This document shows positions 8,450-14,594 of a DNA stretch of 14,594 nt, piece after piece. A program made the translations under genes and the position numbers. Each line of letters starts with the position of its first letter. The first letter of the stretch is position 1. The DNA is from an uncultured Robinsoniella sp. (GTDB lineage Bacteria > Bacillota > Clostridia > Lachnospirales > Lachnospiraceae). Location of the stretch: positions 1 through 14,594 of the forward strand of contig UQCR01000148.1 of the NCBI GenBank assembly GCA_900539655.1. Reading direction: 5' to 3'. The notes under the pieces are model-generated. The model did no database searches. It was not told the origin of the DNA and worked only from the letters and a program-made list of their open reading frames with translations.

Positions 8450-8613
8450 TCTAATACCTATTGCGTATAGCCATCCAGGAACTCGTCACCCAAATTTCCT
8501 AATATAATGCTGTACCATCTGCTATACTGCCACTCTTAAATGCTGAAAGAACTACCTGTGGCTTCCTTCCAATTACATATTTTCTTCCAGCACAGAATTT
8601 TACCCTGTATATT
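8450..8613 (-). other. jetA-jetB spacer with nested inverted repeat
   Basis: No open frame is seen in this 164-base gap. GTATAGC (8465-8471) and GCTATAC (8521-8527) are perfect inverted arms, with an inner AGGAA (8477-8481)/TTCCT (8496-8500) pair, so the mRNA could fold just upstream of the jetB start. This might tune jetB translation or reflect RNA processing. No T run follows, so it is not an obvious terminator. I found no convincing promoter. Confidence 0.4.
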
Positions 8614-9966
8614 TTACCGCTTAATGAAGGTCAGATCCGGATAGCGGTACCGTCCGTTTTCGATTAATTCCGCTTCCTGAGTCTCTACCAAGAATCCGCT
8701 GCCCTTACGGATGGCATAATCGTATGCCAGGATCAGCTGTTCAAAATCCTCCATCGTTTCAATTCTGGTATCCGATACCTTTAACCTGCCGTTTTTCATT
8801 CTGGATTCCATAAATTCTTCTATTTGTTTTTTGCTGTAACGCTTATGGAGGCGATTGAGCTTTAGAATCTCTTCCCGGCTTAATTCTTCTCTGACCTCTT
8901 CAGGTGGGTTTTCTGTCTGAAATCTTCCCTTCTGCCGCCTCTTTTTATAGAGGGATTTATCCGAAAGGATTTCAAAAGATGATAAATTTAACCTGGCTGA
9001 AACCTCTTTGATTTTATCTTCCTGGCCTTCCCCCTCTGCCAGTTCATTTAACAGCCGGATAACCAGTCCCCTCCTGTCGGCTTCTCCGTTCAGGAGATAG
9101 TTAAGCCTGGTTACCGTAGCCCGGACGTATTTCATATGCTCTCTGTCCATAAAGGATATCCGATGTTCGATATCATCAAATCCACGCTCTATATCATCCA
9201 GTATGCGCAGCATATCCCCTTCATCAATCTCTTTTTGCTCCCGTTGGCTCATCAGAGGAATCCACTCTATATCTGACTGCATTTCCCTGATCCATCTTTT
9301 GATATCTGTTTTATACAGATAAAAGTTATCGGATGTCTTCAGGATATGGTATTTTTTATTGATGATCTCCTCCACATATCCTTCCAAATGCTCCTTTAAT
9401 AAATCTGCATAGTTTTTCTGCTCCAGAAGGCTGGTAAAAAACTTATCCATGTTATGGATCATATCCTGCAGAGATTTATTCAGCTTTCTCACATTCACAA
9501 GTGCTGTTTTCAACAGACTGGTATTTGCCCTGGGATCATTTTTAAATGAAAAGAGAATTGCATAGATATTCTGAATATAGATTTGCGTGTCATCTTCCTC
9601 ATCGTTGGATAGCCGCTCAAACGCATCAATAAAAATAGCTGCGTAATCAGGTATGATAATATTTGTAACCTGCATATAATAGTCATCCAGCTTTTTCAGC
9701 CACTGGGCTTTTAGCAGCCAGTTGAGAATCCTGGTCGCCGGCGGTTCCAGTATATCCAGCTCCGTTTCCAGTTCTTCTTTCTGCATCATCACACGCTGCT
9801 GGGCAAAATAGTCCCCCAGGATCTGAATGCAGACCTCTCTGCTCAAAAAATAGCTGTTATATTGATATTCTTCATTAATCTTCAGTAAAGCTTCCATGTA
9901 TGTATTCCGATTGGGAGAACGAAACAGGCTCCAGAAGCTTTCTGGTATTTCATATAATAACTGCAT
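8614..9966 (-). CDS. jetA: JetA/MksF-like kleisin subunit (DUF5716-like) of a Wadjet/MksBEF complex
   Basis: Predicted kleisin-like subunit (450 residues) that would bridge the two JetC heads and carry JetB. It is recognised by its place as first gene before DUF4194 and SMC genes, by an N-terminus of the JetA/DUF5716 type (LLYEIPESFWSLFRS, then NRxxYMEALLKINEEY), and by a mostly helical body. The N-terminal third is winged-helix-like, with a W-rich helix pair (RILNWLLKAQWLKKL). Long helices follow (about 165-215, 260-330), then a lysine/arginine-rich linker (KKRRQKGR, about 340) and a C-terminal small domain. I chose ATG 9966 because family members seem to begin right before LLYEIPE, and because a perfect 9-bp hairpin lies between this ATG and the upstream in-frame ATG at 10011. 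Neither start has a good ribosome binding site; the longer form would have 465 residues. No terminator separates it clearly from the Lrp gene upstream, so read-through is possible. Confidence 0.8.
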   Translation of the reverse strand: MQLLYEIPESFWSLFRSPNRNTYMEALLKINEEYQYNSYFLSREVCIQILGDYFAQQRVMMQKEELETELDILEPPATRILNWLLKAQWLKKLDDYYMQVTNIIIPDYAAIFIDAFERLSNDEEDDTQIYIQNIYAILFSFKNDPRANTSLLKTALVNVRKLNKSLQDMIHNMDKFFTSLLEQKNYADLLKEHLEGYVEEIINKKYHILKTSDNFYLYKTDIKRWIREMQSDIEWIPLMSQREQKEIDEGDMLRILDDIERGFDDIEHRISFMDREHMKYVRATVTRLNYLLNGEADRRGLVIRLLNELAEGEGQEDKIKEVSARLNLSSFEILSDKSLYKKRRQKGRFQTENPPEEVREELSREEILKLNRLHKRYSKKQIEEFMESRMKNGRLKVSDTRIETMEDFEQLILAYDYAIRKGSGFLVETQEAELIENGRYRYPDLTFIKR

Positions 9967-9982
9967 GCTTTTACCCACTGCA

Positions 9983-10004
9983 TATTGCAGGCATCCCTGC
10001 AATA
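9983..10004 (-). repeat. 9-bp perfect hairpin before the jetA start
   Basis: TATTGCAGG (9983-9991) and CCTGCAATA (9996-10004) are perfectly complementary across a 4-base loop, a stable stem for RNA or cruciform. It lies 17 bases upstream of the ATG at 9966 and inside the alternative longer reading frame from 10011. No T run follows on the minus strand, so it is not a standard terminator. It could control jetA translation. Confidence 0.6.
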
Positions 10005-10019
10005 CTGCCATAATAAAAC

Positions 10020-10075
10020 AGTTTGAAAGAATTACACCGTGGCAACCTTTCTATCTCTTAATTTCCTTTCAAACT
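10020..10075 (-). promoter_or_regulatory. 10-bp inverted repeat in the jetA upstream region
   Basis: AGTTTGAAAG (10020-10029) and CTTTCAAACT (10066-10075) are perfect 10-base inverted arms 36 bases apart. They lie between the Lrp gene and jetA. They may be two half-sites of an operator that could be looped by a multimeric regulator such as Lrp, or arms of a leader RNA hairpin. I see only a weak promoter candidate further upstream (TTGGCC, 17 bases, TATTTG at about 10085-10110). Confidence 0.45.
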
Positions 10076-10126
10076 TTCCCTGCAAATAATACAAGTAATA
10101 CATGCGGCCAAGCCAGTGTGTTTTCC

Positions 10127-10585
10127 TTATAAGCGAAGCCCCTTGATATCCTTTATCCTGGATAAAATAACGTTACAGCTCAGCTCTGTCACACCCGGCA
10201 GCTTGTACATCACTTCTTTTAAAAATAGTTCCATTTCTTCATGCCCGGCTGCAACTGCATGGACATGGAGTTTGCATTTCCCTGAAACCTGATAGATCTG
10301 TGTCACTGTATCATCTGCTTCCAGAATGCGAATAATCTCCGGTTGTTCGTCAGGTTTCATTTCTATTTCAAAATAACAGGATATGGCACCGGTAATTTTC
10401 TGGGGATTGATTACCGTTGTATATTCTTCTATCACTCCCCTTTCTTCCAATGCCTGGATTCTTGACTTCACAGCCACTCTGGAAAGGCCTACTGCTTCCC
10501 CAATATCCGAATAAGACATTCTGGCGTTATGTAACAGCAATGCTGCAATTTTTTGATCAATTTCATCCAGACCACTTAAAAACAT
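10127..10585 (-). CDS. Lrp/AsnC family transcriptional regulator
   Basis: This 152-residue protein has the standard Lrp/AsnC length and layout. The N-terminal winged helix-turn-helix (about 6-55) reads IDQKIAALLLHNARMSYSDIG then VGLSRVAVKSRI. The C-terminal RAM ligand-sensing domain (about 66-145) includes VTQIYQVSGKCKLHVHAVA and the closing PGVTELSCNVILSRIKD. Such proteins form dimers to octamers and often respond to amino acids; the ligand here is unknown. The start at 10585 has a GCAGGA ribosome binding site 4 bases ahead. It is divergent from the MATE gene, a frequent arrangement for a local regulator of a transporter, and codirectional with jetABC downstream. The promoter (10685-10713) and a leader inverted repeat (10617-10651) are visible, suggesting autoregulation. 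Confidence 0.93.
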   Translation of the reverse strand: MFLSGLDEIDQKIAALLLHNARMSYSDIGEAVGLSRVAVKSRIQALEERGVIEEYTTVINPQKITGAISCYFEIEMKPDEQPEIIRILEADDTVTQIYQVSGKCKLHVHAVAAGHEEMELFLKEVMYKLPGVTELSCNVILSRIKDIKGLRL

Positions 10586-10616
10586 TTATCCTGCCCCTTC
10601 TTTCCCAAGTGTGTCA

Positions 10617-10651
10617 GAAATCCATTTTGACAGACAGCAAAATTGGATTTC
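10617..10651 (-). promoter_or_regulatory. Inverted repeat in the lrp-like gene leader, candidate autoregulatory operator
   Basis: GAAATCCATTTTG (10617-10629) and CAAAATTGGATTTC (10638-10651) are inverted, pairing over 13 bases with one single-base bulge and an 8-base loop. The element sits between the predicted lrp promoter and its start codon. It could bind Lrp as a palindromic operator or fold in the leader RNA. No T run follows it on the minus strand. Confidence 0.55.
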
Positions 10652-10684
10652 AAGCACGCTTAAATTTTATTTATCGTACCCTTA

Positions 10685-10713
10685 ATCATATCATTTTCTG
10701 GGTTATATCACAA
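10685..10713 (-). promoter_or_regulatory. Sigma-A-like promoter of the lrp-like gene
   Basis: On the minus strand TTGTGA (10713-10708) and TATGAT (10690-10685) are separated by exactly 17 bases. This is a good -35/-10 pair that would start transcription about 90 bases before the Lrp start codon. Confidence 0.6.
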
Positions 10714-10758
10714 GAATTTTTACCAGCCTCTCCTGTAAGGGAAAAAAGTTTTTTTGAT

Positions 10759-10787
10759 TTGACATCTTCTTTCTTAAATGTTACGCT
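10759..10787 (+). promoter_or_regulatory. Promoter of the MATE transporter gene
   Basis: A perfect -35 box TTGACA (10759-10764) is followed after 17 bases by TACGCT (10782-10787). The weak -10 is preceded by TG one base upstream, an extended -10 that can compensate. It is followed by a cluster of TTACG/CGTAA half-sites. Confidence 0.6.
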
Positions 10788-10829
10788 ACTTACACAATGA
10801 AATCATTTAATTACGTTTCGTAAGTAACG
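10781..10829 (+). promoter_or_regulatory. Cluster of TTACG/CGTAA half-sites, candidate operator of the MATE gene
   Basis: TTACG (10781-10785) and a perfect palindrome TTACG-TTT-CGTAA (10811-10823) flank the start of transcription. TACTTAC (10787-10793) is also the inverted partner of GTAAGTA (10820-10826). Several half-sites around the -10 and start point suggest repression by a multimeric regulator, most simply the divergent Lrp protein. The link to that protein is inferred from position. Confidence 0.45.
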
Positions 10830-10847
10830 TGGAATCAGGAGGAAAAT

Positions 10848-12188
10848 ATGCAAAAAGATCTTACAACTGGAAAGGTTACTTCTGTCATGCTCCGCTTCGC
10901 AGTGCCCATGATTCTTGGTAATCTCCTTCAACAGCTTTACAATGTAGCCGATACTCTGATCGTGGGAAAGTACCTGGGGGCAGGCCCACTGGCAGCCGTA
11001 GGCTCTTCGTTTACCCTTATGGTGTTTTTAACATCTATTATTCTTGGATTATGTATGGGAAGCGGGATTGTTTTTTCCATGCTTTTTGGCGGCAGAGATA
11101 CTGAGCGTTTAAAATCCAGCATATTTATTTCTTTTGTACTGATCGGAGCAGTGAGCCTGATCATTAATGTTGCGGTATTATGCCTCCTTTCCCCGTTATT
11201 GTCCCTCCTGCAGATTCCCACTGATATACTTACCGAGACAAAAGACTATCTGCGTATCATTTTTTTCGGCATCATGTTTACATTTCTCTATAATTATTTT
11301 GCGGCACTGCTGCGCAGTATGGGCAATTCCGTGATTCCACTGGTTTTCCTGGCTGCTTCCGCCATCATTAATATCCTGCTGGACTTACTCTTTGTTCTGA
11401 CTTTCCGTATGGGGGTAGGGGGTGCTGCGCTTGCCACTGTAATTGCACAGGGTATCTCCGCTGCCGGCATTACGGTCTACTGCCTGAAACACCTTCCAAT
11501 TATACGCATCAGCAGAAAGCATATGCGGTTTAACCGCGGACTGACACGGGATATCATGCAATACTCCTCCCTTACCTGTATCCAGCAGTCTATCATGAAC
11601 TTTGGAATACTTATGATTCAGGGGCTGGTAAACAGCTTTGGCGTAAATGTTATGGCGGCTTTCGCCGCTGCAGTAAAAATAGATTCTTTTGCCTATATGC
11701 CCGTACAGGACTTTGGAAACGCTTTTTCTACCTTTATCGCTCAGAACTTTGGCGCCCAAAAAAAAGAGCGTATCCGCATGGGCATCCGGTCTGCTATAGG
11801 CATTGCTGTCATATTCTGTCTGTTTATTTCGGCTGGCGTATTTATTTTTGCAGATAAACTGATGCTTATATTTGTCCAGCCTCAGGAGACGGAAATTATA
11901 GCAATTGGAACCCAATATCTTCGCATTGAGGGGATGTGTTACTGCGGAATTGGATGCCTTTTCCTGCTTTATGGGCTGTATCGGGGCATTGGAAAGCCCG
12001 GCATATCTGTAGTTCTCACTGTAATATCCCTGGGTACCCGGGTTGTTCTGGCATATGTTCTGGCGCCGGTTCCGTCCATCGGACTTTCAGGTATCTGGTG
12101 GGCTATTCCCATCGGCTGGTTTCTGGCTGATGCAGCCGGATTATTTTACTATAAATATAACAGCTTTTTCACTCGACACCATTCTTAA
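10848..12188 (+). CDS. MATE family efflux transporter
   Basis: Multidrug/toxic-compound exporter of 446 residues with about 12 membrane segments in two MatE halves, the usual length for the family. The N-terminal motif LRFAVPMILGNLLQQLYNVADTLIVGKYLG includes the conserved D35 of the first segment, and the second half opens with a related pattern (SSLTCIQQSIMNFGILMIQGLVNSFG). These proteins exchange Na+ or H+ for cationic drugs or metabolites; the substrate cannot be told. The start at 10848 has AGGAGG 5 bases ahead. The gene has its own promoter and half-site cluster and is divergent from the Lrp gene, so its expression may follow that protein's ligand. The sequence is complete with no frameshift. 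There is no obvious terminator; a short GTCAT/ATGAC repeat follows at 12203-12214. Confidence 0.95.
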   Translation: MQKDLTTGKVTSVMLRFAVPMILGNLLQQLYNVADTLIVGKYLGAGPLAAVGSSFTLMVFLTSIILGLCMGSGIVFSMLFGGRDTERLKSSIFISFVLIGAVSLIINVAVLCLLSPLLSLLQIPTDILTETKDYLRIIFFGIMFTFLYNYFAALLRSMGNSVIPLVFLAASAIINILLDLLFVLTFRMGVGGAALATVIAQGISAAGITVYCLKHLPIIRISRKHMRFNRGLTRDIMQYSSLTCIQQSIMNFGILMIQGLVNSFGVNVMAAFAAAVKIDSFAYMPVQDFGNAFSTFIAQNFGAQKKERIRMGIRSAIGIAVIFCLFISAGVFIFADKLMLIFVQPQETEIIAIGTQYLRIEGMCYCGIGCLFLLYGLYRGIGKPGISVVLTVISLGTRVVLAYVLAPVPSIGLSGIWWAIPIGWFLADAAGLFYYKYNSFFTRHHS

Positions 12189-12221
12189 AATCAGCTATAA
12201 TGTCATTTATGACGTACTCTT

Positions 12222-12248
12222 TGTACAATTTGTTCCATTTAGTGTACA
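12222..12248 (+). promoter_or_regulatory. Paired TGTACA palindromes upstream of the TetR gene
   Basis: TGTACA occurs at 12222-12227 (within the 8-base palindrome TTGTACAA) and again at 12243-12248, starting 21 bases apart, about two helical turns. Such pairs can be operator half-sites. A promoter for the TetR gene was not convincingly located. Confidence 0.3.
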
Positions 12249-12287
12249 TTTTGGACAAGGAGATACCTACTGGAAATTTACATAAAC

Positions 12288-12454
12288 GTCAGAGCATATT
12301 AGGGCTTGTTTGAACATTCGTTTCCTCCATCTGCACGCTTACTTAACGGGAGATCTATCCGGATATAGTCAGCGCTGCCGGCTGCATAAAACGCGGCTGC
12401 GCTACAGACCGGCAAACAGAAAGTAATGTTGGAAATTCAAGCTCTGGCTCTGAC
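12288..12454 (+). mobile_element. Possible miniature inverted-repeat element (about 167 bp)
   Basis: The stretch is bounded by GTCAGAGC (12288-12295) and its exact inverse GCTCTGAC (12447-12454). Further inward both ends share GCTTG and AACATT blocks in inverted order, giving imperfect terminal repeats of about 30 bases. Inside are a 10-base palindrome TATCCGGATA and a GC-rich hairpin TGCCGG(CTG)...(CAG)CCGGCA at 12376-12414. There is no open frame. No clear target-site duplication is visible. It resembles a MITE or repetitive extragenic element but could be a structured leader of the TetR gene, which starts 23 bases further on. Confidence 0.4.
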
Positions 12455-12477
12455 CTACAAACGAGAAGGACGACAAA

Positions 12478-13062
12478 ATGGCCAGTTTAGCAAAAGAATT
12501 GAAATATCAGAAATTACATACAGAAATAAAAGACATCTCGCTTCATCTCTTTTTGAAAAATGGCTTTGATGAAACCAGTATCAATGACATCGTGAAAGCA
12601 GCCGGATGCTCTCTGGGAACCTTTTACAAACACTTTAAAGGAAAAGAGATGCTATTTATAGAAATATGGGATGAGTATGTATCCGGACATACCAGACAAA
12701 TGATCACTTTCGCACCTGAAGATCCATCCAGTCAGGAAATGGTAGATTATATTTTAAAGAAAGCATATGACTATGGGCATAACGAAATTACCATCAAACT
12801 TTATCCTATCAGTCAGAAGCTTGCGATCTCTTACAACTACCCGCTCCTGCATATATGGGCTGGCCAGGCAACCGATTTAATGCTGGGCTTTATCAGAAAA
12901 ACCTGCCCGGATATGTCCCTTGCACGTGCCAACACCATAGCTAATACCTGGCGGTGCCTGATTGATAATTATGCCATGTCCTTTGTATGGCTTAAAAATC
13001 AACGATATTCCTTTTATTCCGAAGAATTAAAGGAGTGTTTTCTAAAGCTTCTGGAACTTTAA
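12478..13062 (+). CDS. TetR/AcrR family transcriptional regulator
   Basis: This 194-residue protein has the TetR family length and fold. The N-terminal helix-turn-helix lies at about residues 15-60, with LFLKNGFDETSINDIVKAAG followed by the recognition-helix pattern CSLGTFYKHFKGKEMLF. The C-terminal part (about 65-194) is a helical ligand-binding domain of unassigned specificity. It probably represses a nearby or remote gene and releases DNA on ligand binding. The start at 12478 has GAGAAGGA 7 to 8 bases ahead. The MATE gene upstream on the same strand is a possible target, but the 289-base gap and that gene's own Lrp partner weaken the link. No efflux gene lies directly downstream. Confidence 0.92.
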   Translation: MASLAKELKYQKLHTEIKDISLHLFLKNGFDETSINDIVKAAGCSLGTFYKHFKGKEMLFIEIWDEYVSGHTRQMITFAPEDPSSQEMVDYILKKAYDYGHNEITIKLYPISQKLAISYNYPLLHIWAGQATDLMLGFIRKTCPDMSLARANTIANTWRCLIDNYAMSFVWLKNQRYSFYSEELKECFLKLLEL

Positions 13063-13125
13063 CAGACAATTTTAAAATTCATTTCATCAATCTTTATGCC
13101 CCAAAAAATAATCATAAAATTTCCC

Positions 13126-13154
13126 TTGACATTTTATTCCCATAATACTATACT
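13126..13154 (+). promoter_or_regulatory. Strong sigma-A promoter of the padR operon
   Basis: TTGACA (13126-13131) and TATACT (13149-13154) are spaced by 17 bases. The -10 box forms the left edge of the 18-base palindrome described next, so binding there would block RNA polymerase. Confidence 0.85.
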
Positions 13155-13182
13155 ATGCATAGTATATATTGCATAGTATGCA
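13149..13182 (+). promoter_or_regulatory. PadR-type operator: two adjacent palindromes
   Basis: TATACTATGCATAGTATA (13149-13166) is a perfect 18-base palindrome containing ATACT/AGTAT arms. A second palindrome, TGCATA-G-TATGCA (13170-13182), follows after three bases. ATACT...AGTAT arms are typical of PadR-family operators. The overlap with the -10 box and the position just ahead of padR indicate autorepression. The second site may add cooperativity. Confidence 0.75.
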
Positions 13183-13206
13183 TAACAGAGTATCAGGAGG
13201 TACCAA

Positions 13207-13530
13207 ATGGATATACAAAGAAAAAAAGGACTGCTGGATATCTGCGTACTGTCCGTCCTAAAGCAAGGTCCGTCTTATGGATATTTGATCAACGGAGAGG
13301 TCTCTAAATGTATTGAGATTTCCGAATCAACCTTATATCCCATATTAAAACGGCTGGAATCAACAGGCTGTCTCACAACTTATAAGCAGGAATACAACGG
13401 ACGCACCCGGAAATATTATAAAATTACGGATGCCGGTATTGCAAAGATTCAGGAATTTTTAAATGAATGGGAAGAAATGAAACAAATTTACGCTTTTATA
13501 GAAAAAAATAGCCAGGAGGGGTCATTATGA
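13207..13530 (+). CDS. PadR family transcriptional regulator
   Basis: Small PadR-s1 type repressor of 107 residues, the usual length of the short subfamily. The winged helix runs through KKGLLDICVLSVLKQGPSYGYLI, the recognition region SESTLYPILKRLESTGCL and the wing YNGRTRKYYKITDAG, ending in a dimerisation helix (about 80-103). The start at 13207 has AGGAGG 7 bases ahead. Its stop overlaps the next gene's ATG (ATGA), a sign of translational coupling, and PadR next to a HAAS/DUF1700 gene is a recurring Firmicutes pair. It probably represses its own operon through the palindromes upstream. The inducer is unknown. Confidence 0.95.
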   Translation: MDIQRKKGLLDICVLSVLKQGPSYGYLINGEVSKCIEISESTLYPILKRLESTGCLTTYKQEYNGRTRKYYKITDAGIAKIQEFLNEWEEMKQIYAFIEKNSQEGSL

Positions 13531-14519
13531 AGCAGGAAGAATTTTATAGCAAATTAATGGAACAATTATCTGAAATACCGGACGCAGACAAAGAACAGTT
13601 AAGAGAGTACTACCAGGAACTAATCTGCGATGGATTGGAACAGGGGCGGGATGAAGAAAATATCATTGCAGGCTTTGGAACCACTGAATCCATAGCAAAG
13701 CGGATTAAAGAAGAATACCGGGAAATTGGCAGACCAAGGCAGGGTCAGACTAAAACCGGGCAGGAATACGATCATAACCCGGGTTATGCATCTTCAACTC
13801 CAATTCACACTATTAATGTGGAGGCGGAAAATGTAAGGATTGAAGTTGTTCCGGTCACCTCAGGAACAATCCGCGTATTATTTAACCCACGGGAAAACTG
13901 CGATTACGTTACTTTTTCAGAACATGACGGAGAATTTAACTTCCGCCATTCCATGCGTAATTTCCTGTCCTGGAACTGGCGCAGCCTTTTCCAGGGTCCA
14001 TGGATCCTGACACTGGAGGTACCGGTAGATTTTGCAGGTAATCTAAGAGTAAAATCCTCTAACGCCTCAATCTCTGTAAATGGATTAAAACATCTGGCTA
14101 ACGCCCAGTTTATCACCAGCAACGCAAAAATCAGGGTTGATAATTTCCATTGTAATTCCGTCCTGATCCAGAGCACGAATGCATCTTTAGGTTTGAATAA
14201 CCTTTCCGGAGACCAGTTAGAGGCGGTTACCAATAATGGCCGTGTTACGGCAGACGGATGTACTTTTACATTTGGACTCCTGCTTTCTACACGAAATGGC
14301 GGCATAGAAGGAAGGAACCTGATCGGTGATAACATCGTAATGAAAACCAGCAACGGGGCAGTCCGTGGAACAATTATTGGTGATATACGGGATTATTCCG
14401 TACAGAGCCATACGGTGAATGGTTCCAATAATCTTCCAAATTGTAATTATCCTGATCAGAAAAAACATCTTGTTGCTAAAACCAGCAACGGACGCATTGA
14501 TGTGCAATTCATCAGGTAA
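13527..14519 (+). CDS. HAAS (DUF1700)-DUF4097 beta-helix protein, PadR partner
   Basis: The protein has 330 residues. The N-terminal HAAS/DUF1700 domain (about 1-66) shows EEFYSKLMEQLSEIPDADKEQLREYYQ and GFGTTESIAKRIKEEY. A polar linker (about 67-92) leads to a DUF4097 beta-strand repeat domain (about 93-330). In it (S/T)xN(A/G) turn motifs recur about every 18-23 residues (near 178, 198, 216, 235, 255, 274, 296, 319), as in a beta-helix ladder. There is no signal peptide or clear membrane segment; an aromatic insertion (about 145-160, WNWRSLF) is the only candidate for membrane contact. The family's function is not established; HAAS proteins are thought to work with PadR in envelope-related responses. 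The start overlaps the padR stop and has an AGGAGG site within padR. Confidence 0.88.
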   Translation: MKQEEFYSKLMEQLSEIPDADKEQLREYYQELICDGLEQGRDEENIIAGFGTTESIAKRIKEEYREIGRPRQGQTKTGQEYDHNPGYASSTPIHTINVEAENVRIEVVPVTSGTIRVLFNPRENCDYVTFSEHDGEFNFRHSMRNFLSWNWRSLFQGPWILTLEVPVDFAGNLRVKSSNASISVNGLKHLANAQFITSNAKIRVDNFHCNSVLIQSTNASLGLNNLSGDQLEAVTNNGRVTADGCTFTFGLLLSTRNGGIEGRNLIGDNIVMKTSNGAVRGTIIGDIRDYSVQSHTVNGSNNLPNCNYPDQKKHLVAKTSNGRIDVQFIR

Positions 14520-14525
14520 CATCAT

Positions 14526-14572
14526 ATGATCTCTCGGAGTCTTGAGTGATCATGCCAGCAAAACTCTGGCAT
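14526..14572 (+). terminator. Two adjacent hairpins after the padR operon
   Basis: ATGATC-t-CTC (14526-14535) pairs with GAG-t-GATCAT (14544-14553). It is followed at once by ATGCCAG (14552-14558) and CTGGCAT (14566-14572). They sit just after the HAAS-DUF4097 stop and could end the operon, but no long T run follows within the window, so termination is not certain. The two stems share two bases and may be alternatives. Confidence 0.4.
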
Positions 14573-14594
14573 AGTACTTTGAAAAGTAAATATT

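Noticed and set aside
12288..12454. Complete insertion sequence
   Set aside because: The stretch is too short and has no transposase frame; at most it is a non-autonomous element.

Overview
The window looks like chromosome of a moderately AT-rich Gram-positive Clostridia, most likely Lachnospiraceae. The evidence is strong AGGAGG-type ribosome binding sites, sigma-A-like promoters, a PadR/HAAS gene pair, a secreted multi-domain phosphatase with DUF5011 and BIG_2 repeats, and a DUF5716-like JetA. This placement is an inference from gene families and expression signals. No tRNA, rRNA, CRISPR array or transposase was seen.

Layout. 1-529 (minus) is the N-terminal part of a YibE/F membrane protein that runs off the left edge. 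530-697 holds nested inverted repeats, including a likely terminator. 698-4084 (minus) is a large secreted purple-acid-phosphatase-like metallophosphoesterase. Its promoter region carries hexamers on an 11-bp pitch that resemble a PhoP (phosphate starvation) box. 4237-9966 (minus) is a three-gene jetA-jetB-jetC cluster: a Wadjet/MksBEF-type SMC complex of kleisin-like JetA, KITE-like JetB and SMC-like JetC ATPase. No jetD (mksG) nuclease gene lies anywhere in the window. JetB ends in a long acidic tail encoded by a 45-bp in-frame tandem repeat. 10127-10585 (minus) is an Lrp/AsnC regulator, divergent from a MATE efflux transporter (10848-12188, plus). The 262-bp gap between them holds both promoters and several palindromes.

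12189-12477 is a non-coding spacer whose right part (about 12288-12454) has related inverted ends and an internal hairpin, like a small miniature repeat element. It is followed by a TetR-family regulator (12478-13062, plus). 13126-13182 is a PadR-type promoter/operator with an 18-bp perfect palindrome starting on the -10 box. It drives padR (13207-13530), which overlaps a HAAS(DUF1700)-DUF4097 protein (13527-14519) by ATGA. The window ends in two adjacent hairpins.

How the genes work together. The JetABC proteins should assemble into one DNA-loop-extruding complex. Lrp/MATE, and separately PadR/HAAS-DUF4097, look like regulator-target pairs. The phosphatase may be induced by phosphate limitation. 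The most interesting region is the JetABC locus: an apparently nuclease-less Wadjet/condensin with a repeat-encoded acidic tail on JetB and a structured leader ahead of jetA.
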